64,000 nt of DNA, from positions 13,222,289 through 13,286,288 of the forward strand of contig NC_037640.1 of assembly GCF_003254395.2 (NCBI RefSeq), written 5' to 3'. This stretch comes from Apis mellifera (Eukaryota; Arthropoda; Insecta; Hymenoptera; Apidae). A program made the translations under genes and the position numbers. Shown piece by piece: positions 1 to 19,276 of this stretch (position 1 is its first letter; each line of letters begins with the position of its first letter). The notes under the pieces are model-generated. The model was not told the origin of the DNA. It made no database searches and saw nothing but the letters and a program-made list of their open reading frames with translations.

Positions 1-615
1 GTCCCTTAGAGTAAACATCCGCGGATCGAGGATGATCAAAGTACCTTCGCACCCCTCGAGAGCGGAATACTCGATAACCTCGCTCCCCCTTCGTTCCGAG
101 TCTCGAAAAACTCGAGGAACGAGCAACGATTTAATTTCTAAGAAAATTTCTAAAAAGAAAAAAAAAAGAAAATCGTAAATCATCCCGCCCCCCCCCCTCA
201 TTCGACACTTCGATCAATCCCACGCGGGCGAAAACGAGAGCGAAAGTATCGCGGCGGTGTAAACCGCTCGAGGGAACGAGGGGCTCGAAATGAAGTAAAA
301 CTCGGTGGCGCAAATTTGCAGCTCGGTTTCCGAAATTAGCTCGATGAGGGACGGAGTGGAAATCGGCTCTCCTCTCGGCTTTCCTCCTATCCGCCTCGAG
401 GGATCGAAACAGACGATGAGGGAACGAATAGAGATAGACCGATAGACACTATACACATGTATATAGAGAGAGAGCAATAAGCTGTCGGAAGAGTGGAAGA
501 GAGGGGGAAAAATAAAAAGGAAAGAAAAATAGGATAGGGGAGGATGGATTACCACTGCGCGGTGAAATCGAAATCGAAGGAACGAGGCGCGTAAATACGA
601 GTAACTAAACTGGTG

Positions 616-676
<61 letters not shown>

Positions 677-678
677 GG
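616..678. repeat. (GA)n microsatellite
   Basis: About 60 bases of GA dinucleotides, with two G-rich interruptions near the right end. Pure purine on the plus strand. Confidence 0.95.
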
Positions 679-869
679 GAGGTTGCGCGTTAAACGCGTA
701 TTGGCGAGAGGGCAAGCTTTGGAAAGCGAAATTGCTTCCCGTTTTTCAATTAATTCGTAACGGCGCGCGGCGCATCAATTGTCTCTCTCTCTCTTTCTTT
801 TTCCCCCCACTCCAACAGACAGAGAAACGACGACCGTTGCGTGGCGTTGACAGCTCATTCCCGATTCGA

Positions 870-871
<2 letters not shown>

Positions 872-934
<63 letters not shown>
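872..934. repeat. (TA)n microsatellite
   Basis: An uninterrupted TA run of about 31 units. It ends about 60 bases before the candidate minus-strand splice donor at 993, so it would lie just inside the following intron. Confidence 0.95.
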
Positions 935-937
<3 letters not shown>

Positions 938-993
938 GTAAACCGTCGACCGCGTCGATATAAACACTCGATTCTCGAAGGACGCATCGATAC

Positions 994-1659
994 CTGGTGC
1001 GTGGTCCTCCCTCGATGCTGCCACCGATAAAAGTGTTCCACGCTCAGGGACCAGCCAGGTGCGAAACTGAATCCTTCGGTGGGGATCCGCGACGATGGCG
1101 CTGCGATCGCTAACGGTCGCTGGCAATAGAGTGGATCGGGCAGCTCGGTGTACAGACCCCGTCTACCGCCCAACCAACCGCCGAACGCGCACTTGTCGTC
1201 CACCACTTGACCCACATCACGCATCAGCTCCTTCTCCAACGTGTAGAGCGACTCGAACTCTAGAAACGACATCTCGGCCTCGTCGCTGCCGCAATTGCTG
1301 CCCGAGACACGGAGAACACCCATCTCGTCCTGCGAGAAATCTTGTTCCAACACCGACACGTATCTTCTCGGCGAACGTTTGGCGGGGGCGAGGTAACGAT
1401 GGCACGTCGCCTGGTTTCGTTGCTCCTCCTGCCAACACTTTCTCACCGACTTCTTGCACGACGTTTCCGCACCGAGGAGAGGATTTTGGGACGGGGCCCG
1501 ACGGGGGGACGCGGACGGCGAGCGCGAGGACTTGGCCGGCGAGGGGGGGGGATCCGATTCTTGACACTTTCCGCTCAAACACTTGGAAATTTTGCCTTTC
1601 GGCCTGGCGCCGTTCTCCTCGCCCCGTGGAAGTATCGGCGATGCCTTGAGCGCCGACAT
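994..1659 (-). CDS. Candidate exon of an unrecognised protein
   Basis: An open minus-strand frame with protein-like composition: a basic, Ser/Pro-rich first third, then an acidic segment (FSQDEMG, EAEMSFLEFESLYTLEKEL) and a segment reading TELPDPLYCQRPL. I end the exon at 994 because the next bases give a consensus donor, CAG|GTATCG, in phase 0. Beyond it the frame runs into the (TA)n repeat and stops looking like protein. The start is uncertain. I use the in-frame ATG at 1659. The frame stays open up to a stop at 1716-1714, so an upstream acceptor is possible; the AG at 1686-1685 would give phase 2, which does not match the phase-0 donor of the exon at 4907. It may be a later exon of the 4907-5788 gene or the first coding exon of another. 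I do not recognise the family. Confidence 0.45.
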
Positions 1660-1716
1660 CGTGGCCACATTTTCCGCACCGTGGCTAATAGTATCCGCAT
1701 CGAGGCGAGTATATCA

Positions 1717-2608
1717 TCGATCGATCATCGATGCCTATTCCACGTGTCGTTTGCGATCCTTCGATTTGGAAATGAAAGAAAAGGAGGGAGACAAAATGTC
1801 GCGGGAAAGAAGTACGTGCAAGCGCGCTACCGAATAAGAAAAAGTGTCTCCTTCGTACGAGAAAGAAAGAGAGAGAAAGAGAGAGAGAGAAAAGGATCGA
1901 AAGAATCGCGGATAGTTTCGCGTGGAGCGAGCACCCTTGGAAGGATCCTCGGCAGGACTGACTGTTTCAAACGGCGTACGCGATGCGCCACAGGACAACG
2001 TCGCAATTGTTGCGCGGGCGCACATCGCCTCGTCGAATCGTGTACAACAACCGTGGCCTCGCGCCACCGTTCGACCGAATGAGAGAAGCGGCGCTGCGAG
2101 AACCCGCAATTATTTCGCTCCCGGCACCGCCTCCAAATTTTCGCCGCTTTAATTCCCAAACCTCCCCCCTCCTTTCCCCCTCCTTCTCCTTCGCGCTTCA
2201 ACGAGCCAACACTCGAAAACGAGAACGAGGAAAAACTCGAGGAAACATTAGATAGTTTCGATCGAAAATGCTAAGATTATTTTTCGTGGTTTCATGCGGG
2301 AGTGGGGAGAAGAAAAGCGAGGATCGATCTCCGATTTCGAGAGGCGATTTTAAAGGGTGAATATTATAAAAGCAACGTGACGGCGTTGGTAATAAAAGGA
2401 GAACACGTGACGAGTAACGCGAATCTGACATATCGACAAGTGTTCAGCGCACCAGAAAATTTTTGATGCATGTTAAGTAACCCGTAGAGAGGGAGCTAAG
2501 ATTAAAGGGTCGATAATTTTTCGAATTTATCATTACGCTAAGATGACTCGAAATTTCTTTTTTTTCGACGAGTTTTCTTCTTTATCGGAAGAGAAATATA
2601 CGAAGCGG

Positions 2609-2642
<34 letters not shown>

Positions 2643-4906
2643 GGTCGTGGAAATAATTAATAAAGTCACACCGAGCTTATGCTCGTCTGGTTCCCGATTT
2701 CCCTGCCTCGTTCAATAGCCTTCCCGTCCACTTACTTTTCCGTTTCCACGAATTCAATATAATAATGCGGAGGCTGTGCGAGAGGAGGAGTCCCGTGGCT
2801 CAGCCCTTTCGACCCAGTGGCTCTCGATCGTTTCGATTGGAGAGGGCAGCCGGGGAGACGCGAGGGAATCGCGGAGCAGCTCGATGACAACCGCTACGAA
2901 TCTCCGGCCGCGCAGAAGAGGGGGGATGGCTTACGTGGAAAGCGTTATTCACGTGTCACCGGCTTCGGGATTATTACGAATCACTTTTTCCACATGAAAG
3001 TGAATCCCTCCGCGTGCACGCGTTTCACTTTATCGACCGAGCTGTCTTCCAACGGTGTATCCATTGACGCGACGCACTGAAGAGAATACTTGTCCGATTC
3101 TAGCTCGCCATTGCTCGTTCTCCAACTTGTTGAACGCGTGCAACGTGTAATTTCCTTTCTTTCTTTTTTTTTTATAATCTTTACGATTAATTTTGCTAAT
3201 CAATCTCATCACGCTCGTTCGTCGTACAACCTTTAATTTCGCCGAGCGAATCGATTAAAACGCCCGTCAATGTTTTTCAATAAAGCGTCACGAGAATAAT
3301 AATAATACCGTTGATACGTTGCACGATAATTTCAATCTTACCGACTGAACCGGCTCTTTCTTCGCATATCTATTATTTTTTTCGCTTATCTTTAATCCTT
3401 CTCCGGCTATAATAATAAAATTGTTATTATTCGCGTAGAAAGTTGCGTCGACTCGTTGACCCGTCTTATCTCAATTCCTGTTTTTCTGCGTGACGGAAAT
3501 TTTGATACGATCGTTCTCAGAGAAATACCAATCAGGGAGGGAGGGGGGAGTGGAAAAAGGGATTCGGTTGTACAGGATCGATAAAGTAGAAAAAGAAGAA
3601 AAAAAAAAATAAATAAAAATAAAGAATGTGGAGAACCGAATGTTGAAACGATATAACCGTGTTGTATCCCCTACACGTGGTTTCGCAACTCGAAGGGTGG
3701 CGAACCACGCGGAATAAATGGCTCGGTTCACCTAAGAAGAAGGATATACGAATTCCTTGCGAACGAAAATTCTTAGGAGAAGAAATTTCTTCTTTCCTTA
3801 TTTGGCGATTTCAAATTATTTTGCACGTGCTTTCAAAAGGTTATTCAAAGTGATTACAAATTGAATATATACACGTGTATATTCAATTATGTATATATTA
3901 ATAAAATTAATGTATGAATTAACACACTTTTCGACTTATCGACTTGAACTCGATAAATTCACGTTTTAGAAATGCGAATTGTCTACGTCTTTTGTATTCA
4001 AGATTAAGAGATCGAAAGAGAAACGATAAAAGTATATTTTAATAATTGAATTTCCTATCCTTTTCTGCGATTACGCGCCAAGCGTGGACAAGGAGGGTAA
4101 ACAAAGTGGAAGATAGAGATAGAATAAAAATATCGAAATCAGCGCCATCTTCAGAGCGAACGAAACGCAGAAAAAGAGGGAAGAGAAGGATAGAGATAGA
4201 ATAAGAATCGACCGCTAGCGCCATCTCTCAACCGCTTTTAAAAAAATCGAGAAAATGTCTTTGGCTCTCGGGAGATAGCGCTGACGATTGTCTCTATCCT
4301 TTTTCCATTACTTTCTATCCTCTCTTGATTTCGATATTTTTATCCTATCCCTGTCCAAATAAACTACTCCGTTTAAAAGACTCCGATGCATTTTATTATT
4401 TTCTTTCCCCAACCTATTATTATACGCTTAACGTTAAATTTATGTATCTCGATCGTGTCGAAATAAGTATGAAATATCCACTTTCAAAGCCCTAACAGCT
4501 TATATTTTTACAAAGCACGAATTACAGAAATGACAAGCGGTCGCGTCTCGGATCGGAAGATTGAACGGCACGTGATACGTCTCGGGTAAGGCGACGTTGC
4601 CGCTAACCAACAACCTCACCCTCATGAATGAGAAGCACGCGCGCTTTACACGCGTATGACCGCGCCATTCGAGAAACGCGTCCTCGAAAGAGGGTGAAAC
4701 GTAATTCCTTCGCACCACGTGGTTCTACACCCACGGGACCTACTTTACCCCTAGAGTAACGACATGACTCACAAGATTTATAGCTTTCTCCGAATTATCT
4801 CCACTCGTTCCAATCGTTCCTTCTTTCCCGGAATAGGCCAAATTTTCCCTTTTGAAATGTGTACGTACGATCAATTTAATTCGATCCAATAAAAAATTTA
4901 CTTTAC
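1717..4906. other. Non-coding stretch, probably intron, no gene recognised
   Basis: Mixed sequence with a (GA)n tract at 2611-2637, purine-rich runs near 1863-1893 and several poly-A and poly-T runs. If the minus-strand candidate exons on either side belong together, this is their intron. A short GC-rich minus-strand frame near 4615-4725 is discussed under findings. The clustered short repeats at 4084-4358 are listed separately. Confidence 0.4.
4084..4358. mobile_element. MITE-like short element with direct and inverted copies
   Basis: A motif of about 38 bases, starting GATAGAGATAGAATAA and ending AGCGCCATCT, occurs at 4112-4150 and again at 4189-4225. A mirror-oriented version lies at about 4272-4358, where GATTTCGATATTTTTATC is the reverse complement of the core of the first copy apart from about one base. 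The outer ends read TGGACAAGG on the left and CCCTGTCC on the right, which are roughly complementary. The arrangement resembles a non-autonomous inverted-repeat element. No transposase frame is present. Confidence 0.5.
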
Positions 4907-5788
4907 CTGAGCTTGTCGCCTCTCGCAACCGCAGTTCCTCAATTTTTCCAATTGCTGCTCGATCAGATAAAACGCTGCGTATCCCTGACTTTCCGGGGAC
5001 AACGGAGAGCGATCCTCGTCCGGCGATCCGAAACCGGAACTTTTGCTGCTGCTACTTTTAATCGAGCCTCCCTTCGCGATTGTCGATCCGTCACCGTTGG
5101 ACGGTGACAAAGGCGACAAAGGCGAGCCGATACCCGAGCTCTCCGAACTAGAATTCACGACACCGCGCGAACCAACGTATCCCCTCGTTTTCGGTTTCGG
5201 GATCAAGCTTCTCCTTCTCGGCGCCTTCGATCTCCACTCGTACGATCGTTCGCACAGCCTCAACCCAAAATCCTTCCTCGCGTTACTCGTTTTCCACGAT
5301 TCCTCGCCCGATTTAAATCCAATTCCTCCCTTTATCCCGTTCGAAAATTTTTCCTCCTCCCGATCGGTAAAATAGGAAAACGCTCTATCCTTCGAATCGC
5401 ACGTTCTCCCCTCCTCTTTCTCCACTTCATCGCACCGAGTATCCTCTTCGCAAGCGGTCGCGGAGGAAGGAGGGCCGCGCTCTGTTATTAAACCGTTTCC
5501 ATTGTCGTTCACGGCTTCGGTCCGATTTGATTCGCTCGAGGCGAGGAATCCGGGCACCGCGTTCCGATTTTCGATCGGGCGTCCATCGATCGATCCCAAA
5601 AGCGTCAACCCGTAACCACCCACGCAATCTTTCACCTCGTAATACTCCACGTTCTCGAGGCGGCGATCGGTCGAAACGGGGACGGACGTCGTCGTCTCGA
5701 ACGAGACGGGCCTCCTTCGCACGGTGCCCGTCTCGTGGCTGGGGGAGTCCCAGTCCACGTGAAATGTCCTTCTCTTGCGCGGCGTCAT
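4907..5788 (-). CDS. Candidate first coding exon of an unrecognised Ser-rich protein
   Basis: A 294-codon open frame begins MTPRKRRTFHVDWDSP and ends ERRQAQ at a strong donor, CAG|GTAAAG (phase 0, intron from 4906). The product is hydrophilic and low in hydrophobic segments. Around residues 200-260 there are two related Ser/Gly/Pro stretches (SSESSGIGSPLSPLSP and SSSSKSSGFGSP), followed by a short segment that may form a helix (YLIEQQLEKL). There is no signal peptide, membrane span or catalytic motif, so a cytoplasmic or nuclear scaffold-like protein is plausible but unproven. The ATG at 5788 is the first in-frame one; the frame stays open upstream to a stop near 5968, and I saw no convincing acceptor there. 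A short upstream ORF sits 11 bases before this start. The coding sequence is GC-rich compared with its surroundings. The next exon should lie to the left. Confidence 0.6.
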
Positions 5789-5799
5789 ATCTCCTTTTT

Positions 5800-5910
5800 T
5801 TACTTCACGTCCGTGTCGAAGCGGAAATTTTGCCGGCGTTTGGGCGATTGCGGGTTGAACGAGTAGGGGGCGCGTAGAGTGAAACTTGAATGCAACGTCT
5901 CGACGCCCAT
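5800..5910 (-). CDS. Upstream ORF of 36 codons before the 5788 start
   Basis: An ATG at 5910 opens a 36-codon frame (begins MGVETLHSSF, ends DTDVK) that stops at 5800, 11 bases before the ATG at 5788 and in a different frame. If the transcript starts upstream of 5910, ribosomes would meet this ORF first, so it could damp translation of the main frame. Whether the leader extends this far cannot be seen from sequence. Confidence 0.35.
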   Translation of the reverse strand: MGVETLHSSFTLRAPYSFNPQSPKRRQNFRFDTDVK

Positions 5911-6029
5911 TGTTTATTATTGCGTTTTTCTTTCTTTTTTTTTTTTTAATTATTATTCCACCGATTTAAGAACACGGAAAGGGATAAAATAATATAACAT
6001 GGAAAAAATGGTTATTTATTTTATATCCG

Positions 6030-7745
6030 TGTCGATACGAAAATTCTCTCGACATTTCTTCATTTTTGTCATTTTTTTTTTTTTAACAAAAAGAAAAATA
6101 GAAAATTAAGAAACACTATTCGTTCTATTTTTTCACTCAACTAAAAAAATTTCACATATAAAATTATGTATGAAAACACTTTGCAAGTATCCAAGTTGCT
6201 TCGATTCTTCATTTTTGTAATTTTTTTGTAATAAAAAAAAAATAGAAAATTAATTATGATATTTGTTTTATTTTTTCACAGTTTCACTTAATTAAAAAAA
6301 TCACACATATAAAATTATATATAAAAATAAGTATTTGGAGCAAGTATCAAATTGCTTCGATTTTTCATTTTTGTAATTTTTTTTTTAATAAAAAAAAAAT
6401 AGAAAATTTAGAAACACTATTCGTTTTATTTTTTTACTTAACTGAAAAAAATCTATTTGGAGTATCCAAAGTATTAAGTTTCTTCGATTTTTCACTTTTG
6501 TAATTTTTTTTTAACAAAAAAAAAAATAATAAAAAATTAAGAAACACTATTCGTTTTATTTTTTCATTTAACTAAAAAAAATCACATATATAAAATTATA
6601 TATGAAAATAAGTATTTGGAGCAAGTATCAAATTGCTTCGATTTTTCATTTTTGTAATTTTTTTATAATAAAAAAAAAATAGAAAATTAATTATGATATT
6701 TGTTTTATTTTTTCACAGTTTCACTTAATTAAAAAAATTATACACATATATAAAATTATATATGAAAATAAATATTTAGAGCAAGTATCCAAAATATCAA
6801 GTTGCTTCGATTCTTCATTTTTGTAATAAAAGAAAAAAAAAAATAAAAAATTAAGAAACACTATGATTTTATTTTTTCACTTAAAGAAAATCACAGACAT
6901 ATATAAAATTATATATGAAAACAAGTATTTGGAGCAAGTATCCAAAGTATCAAATTGCTTCGATTTTTAATTTTTGTAATTTTTTTTTAACAAAAACAAA
7001 AATAGAAAATTAATTATCACAGTTTCACTTAATTAAAAAAATCACACATATAAAATTATATATGAAAACAAGTATTTGGAGCAAGTATCCAAAGTATCGA
7101 CTCACTTTGATTCTTCATTTTTATAATAAAAGAAAAAAAAATAAAAAATTAAAAAACACTATGATATTTGTTTTACTTTTTCACTTAACTAAACAAAATC
7201 ACATACATATATAAAATTATTTATGAAAACAAGTATTTGGAGTAAGTATCCAAAGTATCGACTCACTTCGATTCTTCATTTTTATAATAAAAGAAAAAAA
7301 AATAAAAAATTAAAAAACATTATGATATTTGTTTTACTTTTTCACTTAACTAAACAAAATCACACACATATATAAAATTATTTATGAAAACAAGTATTTG
7401 GAGCAAGTATCCAAAGTATCGACTCACTTCGATTCTTCATTTTTATAATAAAAGAAAAAAAATAAAAAATTAAGAAACACTATGATTTTATTTTTTCACT
7501 TAAAAAAAATCACACACATATAAAATTATATATAAAAACAAGTATTTGGAGCAAGTATCCAAAGTATTAAGTTTCTTCGATTCTTCACTTTTGTAATTTT
7601 TGTAACAAAAAAAAAAAAAATAGAAAATTAATTATGATATTTGTTTTATTTTTTCACAGTTTCACTTAATTAAAAAAAATCACACACATATATAAAATTA
7701 TATAAATAAAACAAGTATTTGGAGCAAGTATCCAAAGTATCGAGT
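6030..7745. repeat. AT-rich tandem array, about 10 units of about 155 bp
   Basis: The unit contains, in order, CAAGTATTTGGAGCAAGTAT, a TCAAATTGCTTCGATTCTTC-type segment, a poly-T/poly-A hairpin-like segment (TTTTGTAATTTTTT then AAAAATAGAAAATT), a TTTATTTTTTCACTTAACT segment and an ACATATATAAAATTATATATG segment. The CTTCGATT landmark recurs near 6198, 6354, 6482, 6634, 6803, 6957, 7104, 7264, 7425 and 7574, a spacing of 128-169 bp. Units in the right half resemble each other more closely than those on the left. Confidence 0.9.
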
Positions 7746-15260
<7,515 letters not shown>

Positions 15261-15262
<2 letters not shown>

Positions 15263-18200
15263 TCAAAAGGTTACGTTATGTGTCACAAGCTTTATCGGAT
15301 ATCGAGAAGAAATTTGTGTTTGGCCAAAATTTCAAAATAACTAAAATTGGACGTCGAAATGCAAGCTTGACATTTGGGCAGGAGAGTAATTCGTATATTA
15401 ATATATTATAGTATTAGTATATAGTATAGTAGTATATTATACGCGTAAAATTAAAATTTTAAATGTTCTTCCTAAAACGTTTACGAAATACAGGCGGGGA
15501 ATTGATCGATAATTGATCGGCCGATAGTTTCGATAGTTGAGAAATATATTTCGTAAATTTATCGAGAAGCGTTTATAAGTCTCAATTTTACAACCGATAC
15601 GACATCTTATTTTAATTTGAATCGTTATAAATTATCGATAAGTTTTTTTTTTCTTTGGAAATTAAGCTTAAAATTGAGTGATTACTTCATGCTAGGAATT
15701 CAGAAATGTGACTCGAGTGGCGAGCGATTTACGATAGGTTTCCAATTATCTCGATGATCGATAAGTGCGCATTTGTGAATGGGTTCCTCAGATCTTTCTA
15801 TCTCTTTATTACGAAGCGTATAAAATCATTTCACGTCAAGTAACGCACTCGTCACGCTCGTACGTCGTGTAAAATCATCTCGAGTTGTTGCTACTTCGCT
15901 CGACTGAAAAACTCGTGCAGCGCAAAAGAGTGAACGCACTATTAATCCTTTCTTTACTTTTTGCCGCGAATCGACGTTTGAACGATTACGCAATCGCTTT
16001 CACAATCGATTTCCCCACGTGTAAAAATCTCTATGGAGAGGAGGGGAAGAGGCCAAGCAACGTGTCTCCCTCTTTCCATCTTTCAAAATGTTCGTGAACC
16101 GATTCGAATTTACTATATATATTTTTTTATCAAGCATTCCAACCTACATAACATTCTTTCTTTTTTTTTAACTCACATAGAATTGAGTTTATAGTATCGT
16201 TTGATCCTGTATATTTTTTTCCATTAATTCTTCCGTCTTTAAATTTATCCTCTACTTGAACTTAATTAATTCTATATTTTTCACGAATTTTCTTCAATTC
16301 ATCGAATCCATCCATGAACGAACAAAGAAAAGTAGAAACTCGTAACTTGAAATCTCGCACGACCGTATCTCGATATTCCGCGATATATCGACGATACAAC
16401 GATAATAACCACCCTCCTGTTCCGCGTGTGCTCAATATGTTATGGGAGAAACACGCGTCGAGGGTATCGAGAAAGAGAGAGAGAGAGAGAGATATCGAAG
16501 CGATTCCGGAACGATGGTTAGGTCGATCCTCGAATGGTTAATCGATGCCTGACCAAGCAAACCACGCTCGCTAGGGCATTCACACGGAGCGATATTCCAC
16601 TTTCTTCCCCACGTTCCTTCCTCTCCCTTCCGCGATAACTTTTACCTTCTCGAGAATCTTTCTTCGTATTCCGCGATCAAACCAACTTTCTTCTTCAACT
16701 CGGATGGACGGATGAATCGAGCAGGTACGTAAATATCGTTTCGAAACTCTCTTGAAACTCTGAACGAACGTGCGTGTACATTTTTCTTCAACTCGGATAA
16801 ATGGATGGATATCGAGGTAAGTATCGTTTTAATCGAGTTGAAACTCTGAATCGTGCGTATACATTTTTCGGTGAACAAAGCAACAAACTTTCTTACCAAC
16901 CGAGTCAAAACTCAGAGTCGATAAACTTAGCAAAATAATTAATTTTCTTCTTCGATTCGAATGGATCGAGAAGGTAGATAAGATAGTTAAAACAGGATAT
17001 ACGTACGTTTTTCGGTAAATTTAACAAAAGAAATAATCGGGCGAGGCGACGAAAATTAATTGAACGAGATCCGCACGAGAATGGGTTCTATTTGGCGTGG
17101 CGCGAGGTCGCTGTTGTATCTTTAATTATCCGCGCAACGGAGGTATCGAGGGATTTTGGCAGGTACCAAGAGGGTCGCGAAATGGTGTATCATCTGGTCC
17201 TCGTGGCCGGGGCGTGGCCGACCCTCGACAAAATCTCTTCATCTTTGTCGTTCGAAGCAGTTTGTCTCGTCCGAGAGGGGAAGGGAGAGCGAAGAAATCT
17301 CTTTCGCTCCACCAAAACGAATTAACCACGCCGCTACTCCTTTCCCTTCTTCTGGAGAGAAATAGAACTGGAGGAAAGATAAGCTCGAACTTAAACCGAA
17401 CGGTTAAACTTTCGGTTCGCTCGTATAAGTAGAAATGGTTCGCTTGTCGAGGGATAACGAACGAGTGGACGCGAGAGAAGCGAGAGTAAACAATCGTATA
17501 CATTTCAAACACGAGCGCGATGCTCGACTACTCGGTTCTAACGGTTTCCAACGGTCCTCCAACGATGGAGCAAAAAACGCGAGGAGGGGCGATAATTTCA
17601 GCATTTTGTCATCCGCACCGAGTCCCTCTCGACGTGTCGAGGGAGCCACGGAAGGCGGAGAAAAAAAAGTGGTGGGGCGGGAACGGGCGGTGCGGAGGAG
17701 CGGGGCAAAGTTGAAGCATTGGCGCGGAAAATTATCCGCGGAACGAGGAGCAAGGGGGAGCGACAAGGTCGCGATCGCGTACACGACGGACAGCGAACCT
17801 GGGTCGGTAATATTAATTAAGACAGTCGTTAGGAAAAAGCGGCGAGCCGGGAGCGCATTCGCGTGGAAAATTATGCTCGGTACGCGGATAAATATAACAC
17901 TTTATCGCAGTTTGCCAACTATTGATACTGATGGTCGGGATTATACACGTTTTAATACATCTTGGATATCAATAAGACGAACATGATATTTCTTCTCTTA
18001 ATTGTTAAGCAACAACAGTATTTATACCTTTCTAAAAGATATATTGTATATTATTAGTGTTATAAGCGTCGATAAGGAAGTTTTGAATTTTTATTTGGTA
18101 ATCTGGAATTATAAACTCTATTACGAAGAATCTGATTAAGGAATTATCATTTTCATTATATCGGTTATACTAATTTAATTCCATTTCATCAGTTTGAAAT

Positions 18201-19180
18201 AATTAAAAATTTTGTCGGGAATTTGTATTCTCTCTCTTTTTCTCTCCGTTTCTCTTTCTCGAACGGCGCGGTCGAAGAGCCGTATAAACCGAACACGCGA
18301 CAGCGAAAATTTTTCGTAAAGATTTTTCGATTTCGATTGCATAACGGGATTTGATATTAATTCGGACGGCCGTGTGTGTAATTAGAGATTATCGATTATC
18401 CGATTAGTCGATTTGCAAGTTTAATTAATAACCAGACACGGTGCCGGATAGATAGTATATATTATATCGCGCCAAGATCGTAATTAGTTGACTAATCGAG
18501 TTTAATGAAACTGGACTGTTTATGGATATTTTGGTAGGGAAAAATATAACGAAATATCGTGAAGGAGGAAAGAGAAAGAAACTTTTGCGACTCGAAATTT
18601 AATTCGATATTCGTTCCATCGAAAATTTACGCACACGCGTATATTACAGAATCACGGAATTGGTTCGCGCAATTTTGCTTAAATTCCCAACTTTTCGATC
18701 GTCGTTTGACGTCGTTTCTTCGAACGAATTTATTCGAAACTACGAAATCGCGCTTACACACCTTTCTCTCTGGATTCTCCCTCGAGTTGAGAGCAGGCAG
18801 GAAGTAATACAAGGTCGCGTACACTCGAACACGTATAGGATTAACCCCAATGATGAAGAGGGAGAAGAGGAGTGAGTCGCGTGTGACGATATCGGAGCTG
18901 CCGCGTTAATTACGTTAAAACTCGTCGTCGGATACGAATTCGCCACGTTTCGCCGCAGGATGGCGTTACCTTACACGTTCCTAATTTTCCATATACGAAC
19001 TCGAGAAACGAGTAACGTACTTTCTAACGAACTAGAAGAAGAAAAATACGCGAGATGAAAACGAAAGATATTGATATCCACGATTCCTCGTCGGATGAGG
19101 TATCTTCGTAAAAAAAAAAAAAGAAATATTAACCGTCCCGTTTCGAAAGAAAAGTGAACGTAAATATAATTTTCTCTTAC
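15261..19180. other. No recognised gene; probable intron
   Basis: This lies directly downstream of the minus-strand donor at 19180, so it is probably the first part of that gene's intron. It contains AT-rich DNA, a degenerate tandem repeat near 16.69-17.03 kb and a CpG-rich island at about 17.05-17.85 kb. Long GC-rich frames in that island have no recognisable features and no supporting splice sites. Confidence 0.4.
16685..17030. repeat. Degenerate tandem repeat, about three units
   Basis: A segment reading CTTCTTCAACTCGGATGGA recurs in variant form near 16690, 16791 and 16946. It is followed by GAAACTCTGAA and by a TACATTTTTCGGT-like segment. Spacing is about 100-155 bp and the copies are well diverged. 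Confidence 0.6.
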
Positions 19181-19276
19181 CTTGATGGTCTCTTGAGGGG
19201 AGTACCTCGCAGAGCGCTGTGCTTGAGCCTGTGCCTGCAGGCTCATCGCTGTATCATATCTGCTACGCTAAATACT
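19181..19276 (-). CDS. Start-codon exon of an unrecognised gene (22 codons)
   Basis: Reading the minus strand, a good acceptor (TTTATTTTCAG) ends at 19277. The exon starts at 19276 with a 30-base leader, then an ATG at 19246 opens a 22-codon frame, beginning MSLQAQAQAQ and ending SPQETIK. It reaches a near-perfect donor, AAG|GTAAGAG, with the exon ending at 19181 in phase 0. An in-frame TAG lies upstream of the ATG inside the same exon, so the ATG is the first possible start in this frame. A four-codon upstream ORF (ATG ATA CAG CGA TGA) overlaps this start at ATGA. The acceptor means that at least one further non-coding exon lies to the right, perhaps near 28.7 kb. The next coding exon must be to the left in phase 0. 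The GCN/CAR repeat gives an Ala-Gln run. I do not recognise the protein, and too little is present to assign a role. Confidence 0.6.

Larger units (their letters stand above)
1..993. other. Non-coding flank with no recognised gene
   Basis: No frame gives a recognisable protein here. The stretch contains a long (GA)n tract and a long (TA)n tract, annotated separately, and T-rich and C-rich homopolymer runs. It lies downstream of the candidate minus-strand exon that ends at 994, so it is probably intron or 3' flank of that transcript. That placement is inference. Confidence 0.5.

Noticed and set aside
17435..17986. 183-codon plus-strand frame in a GC-rich island
   Set aside because: Highly basic composition with no motif and comparable frames on the other strand. 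It is best explained by low stop-codon density in GC-rich DNA.
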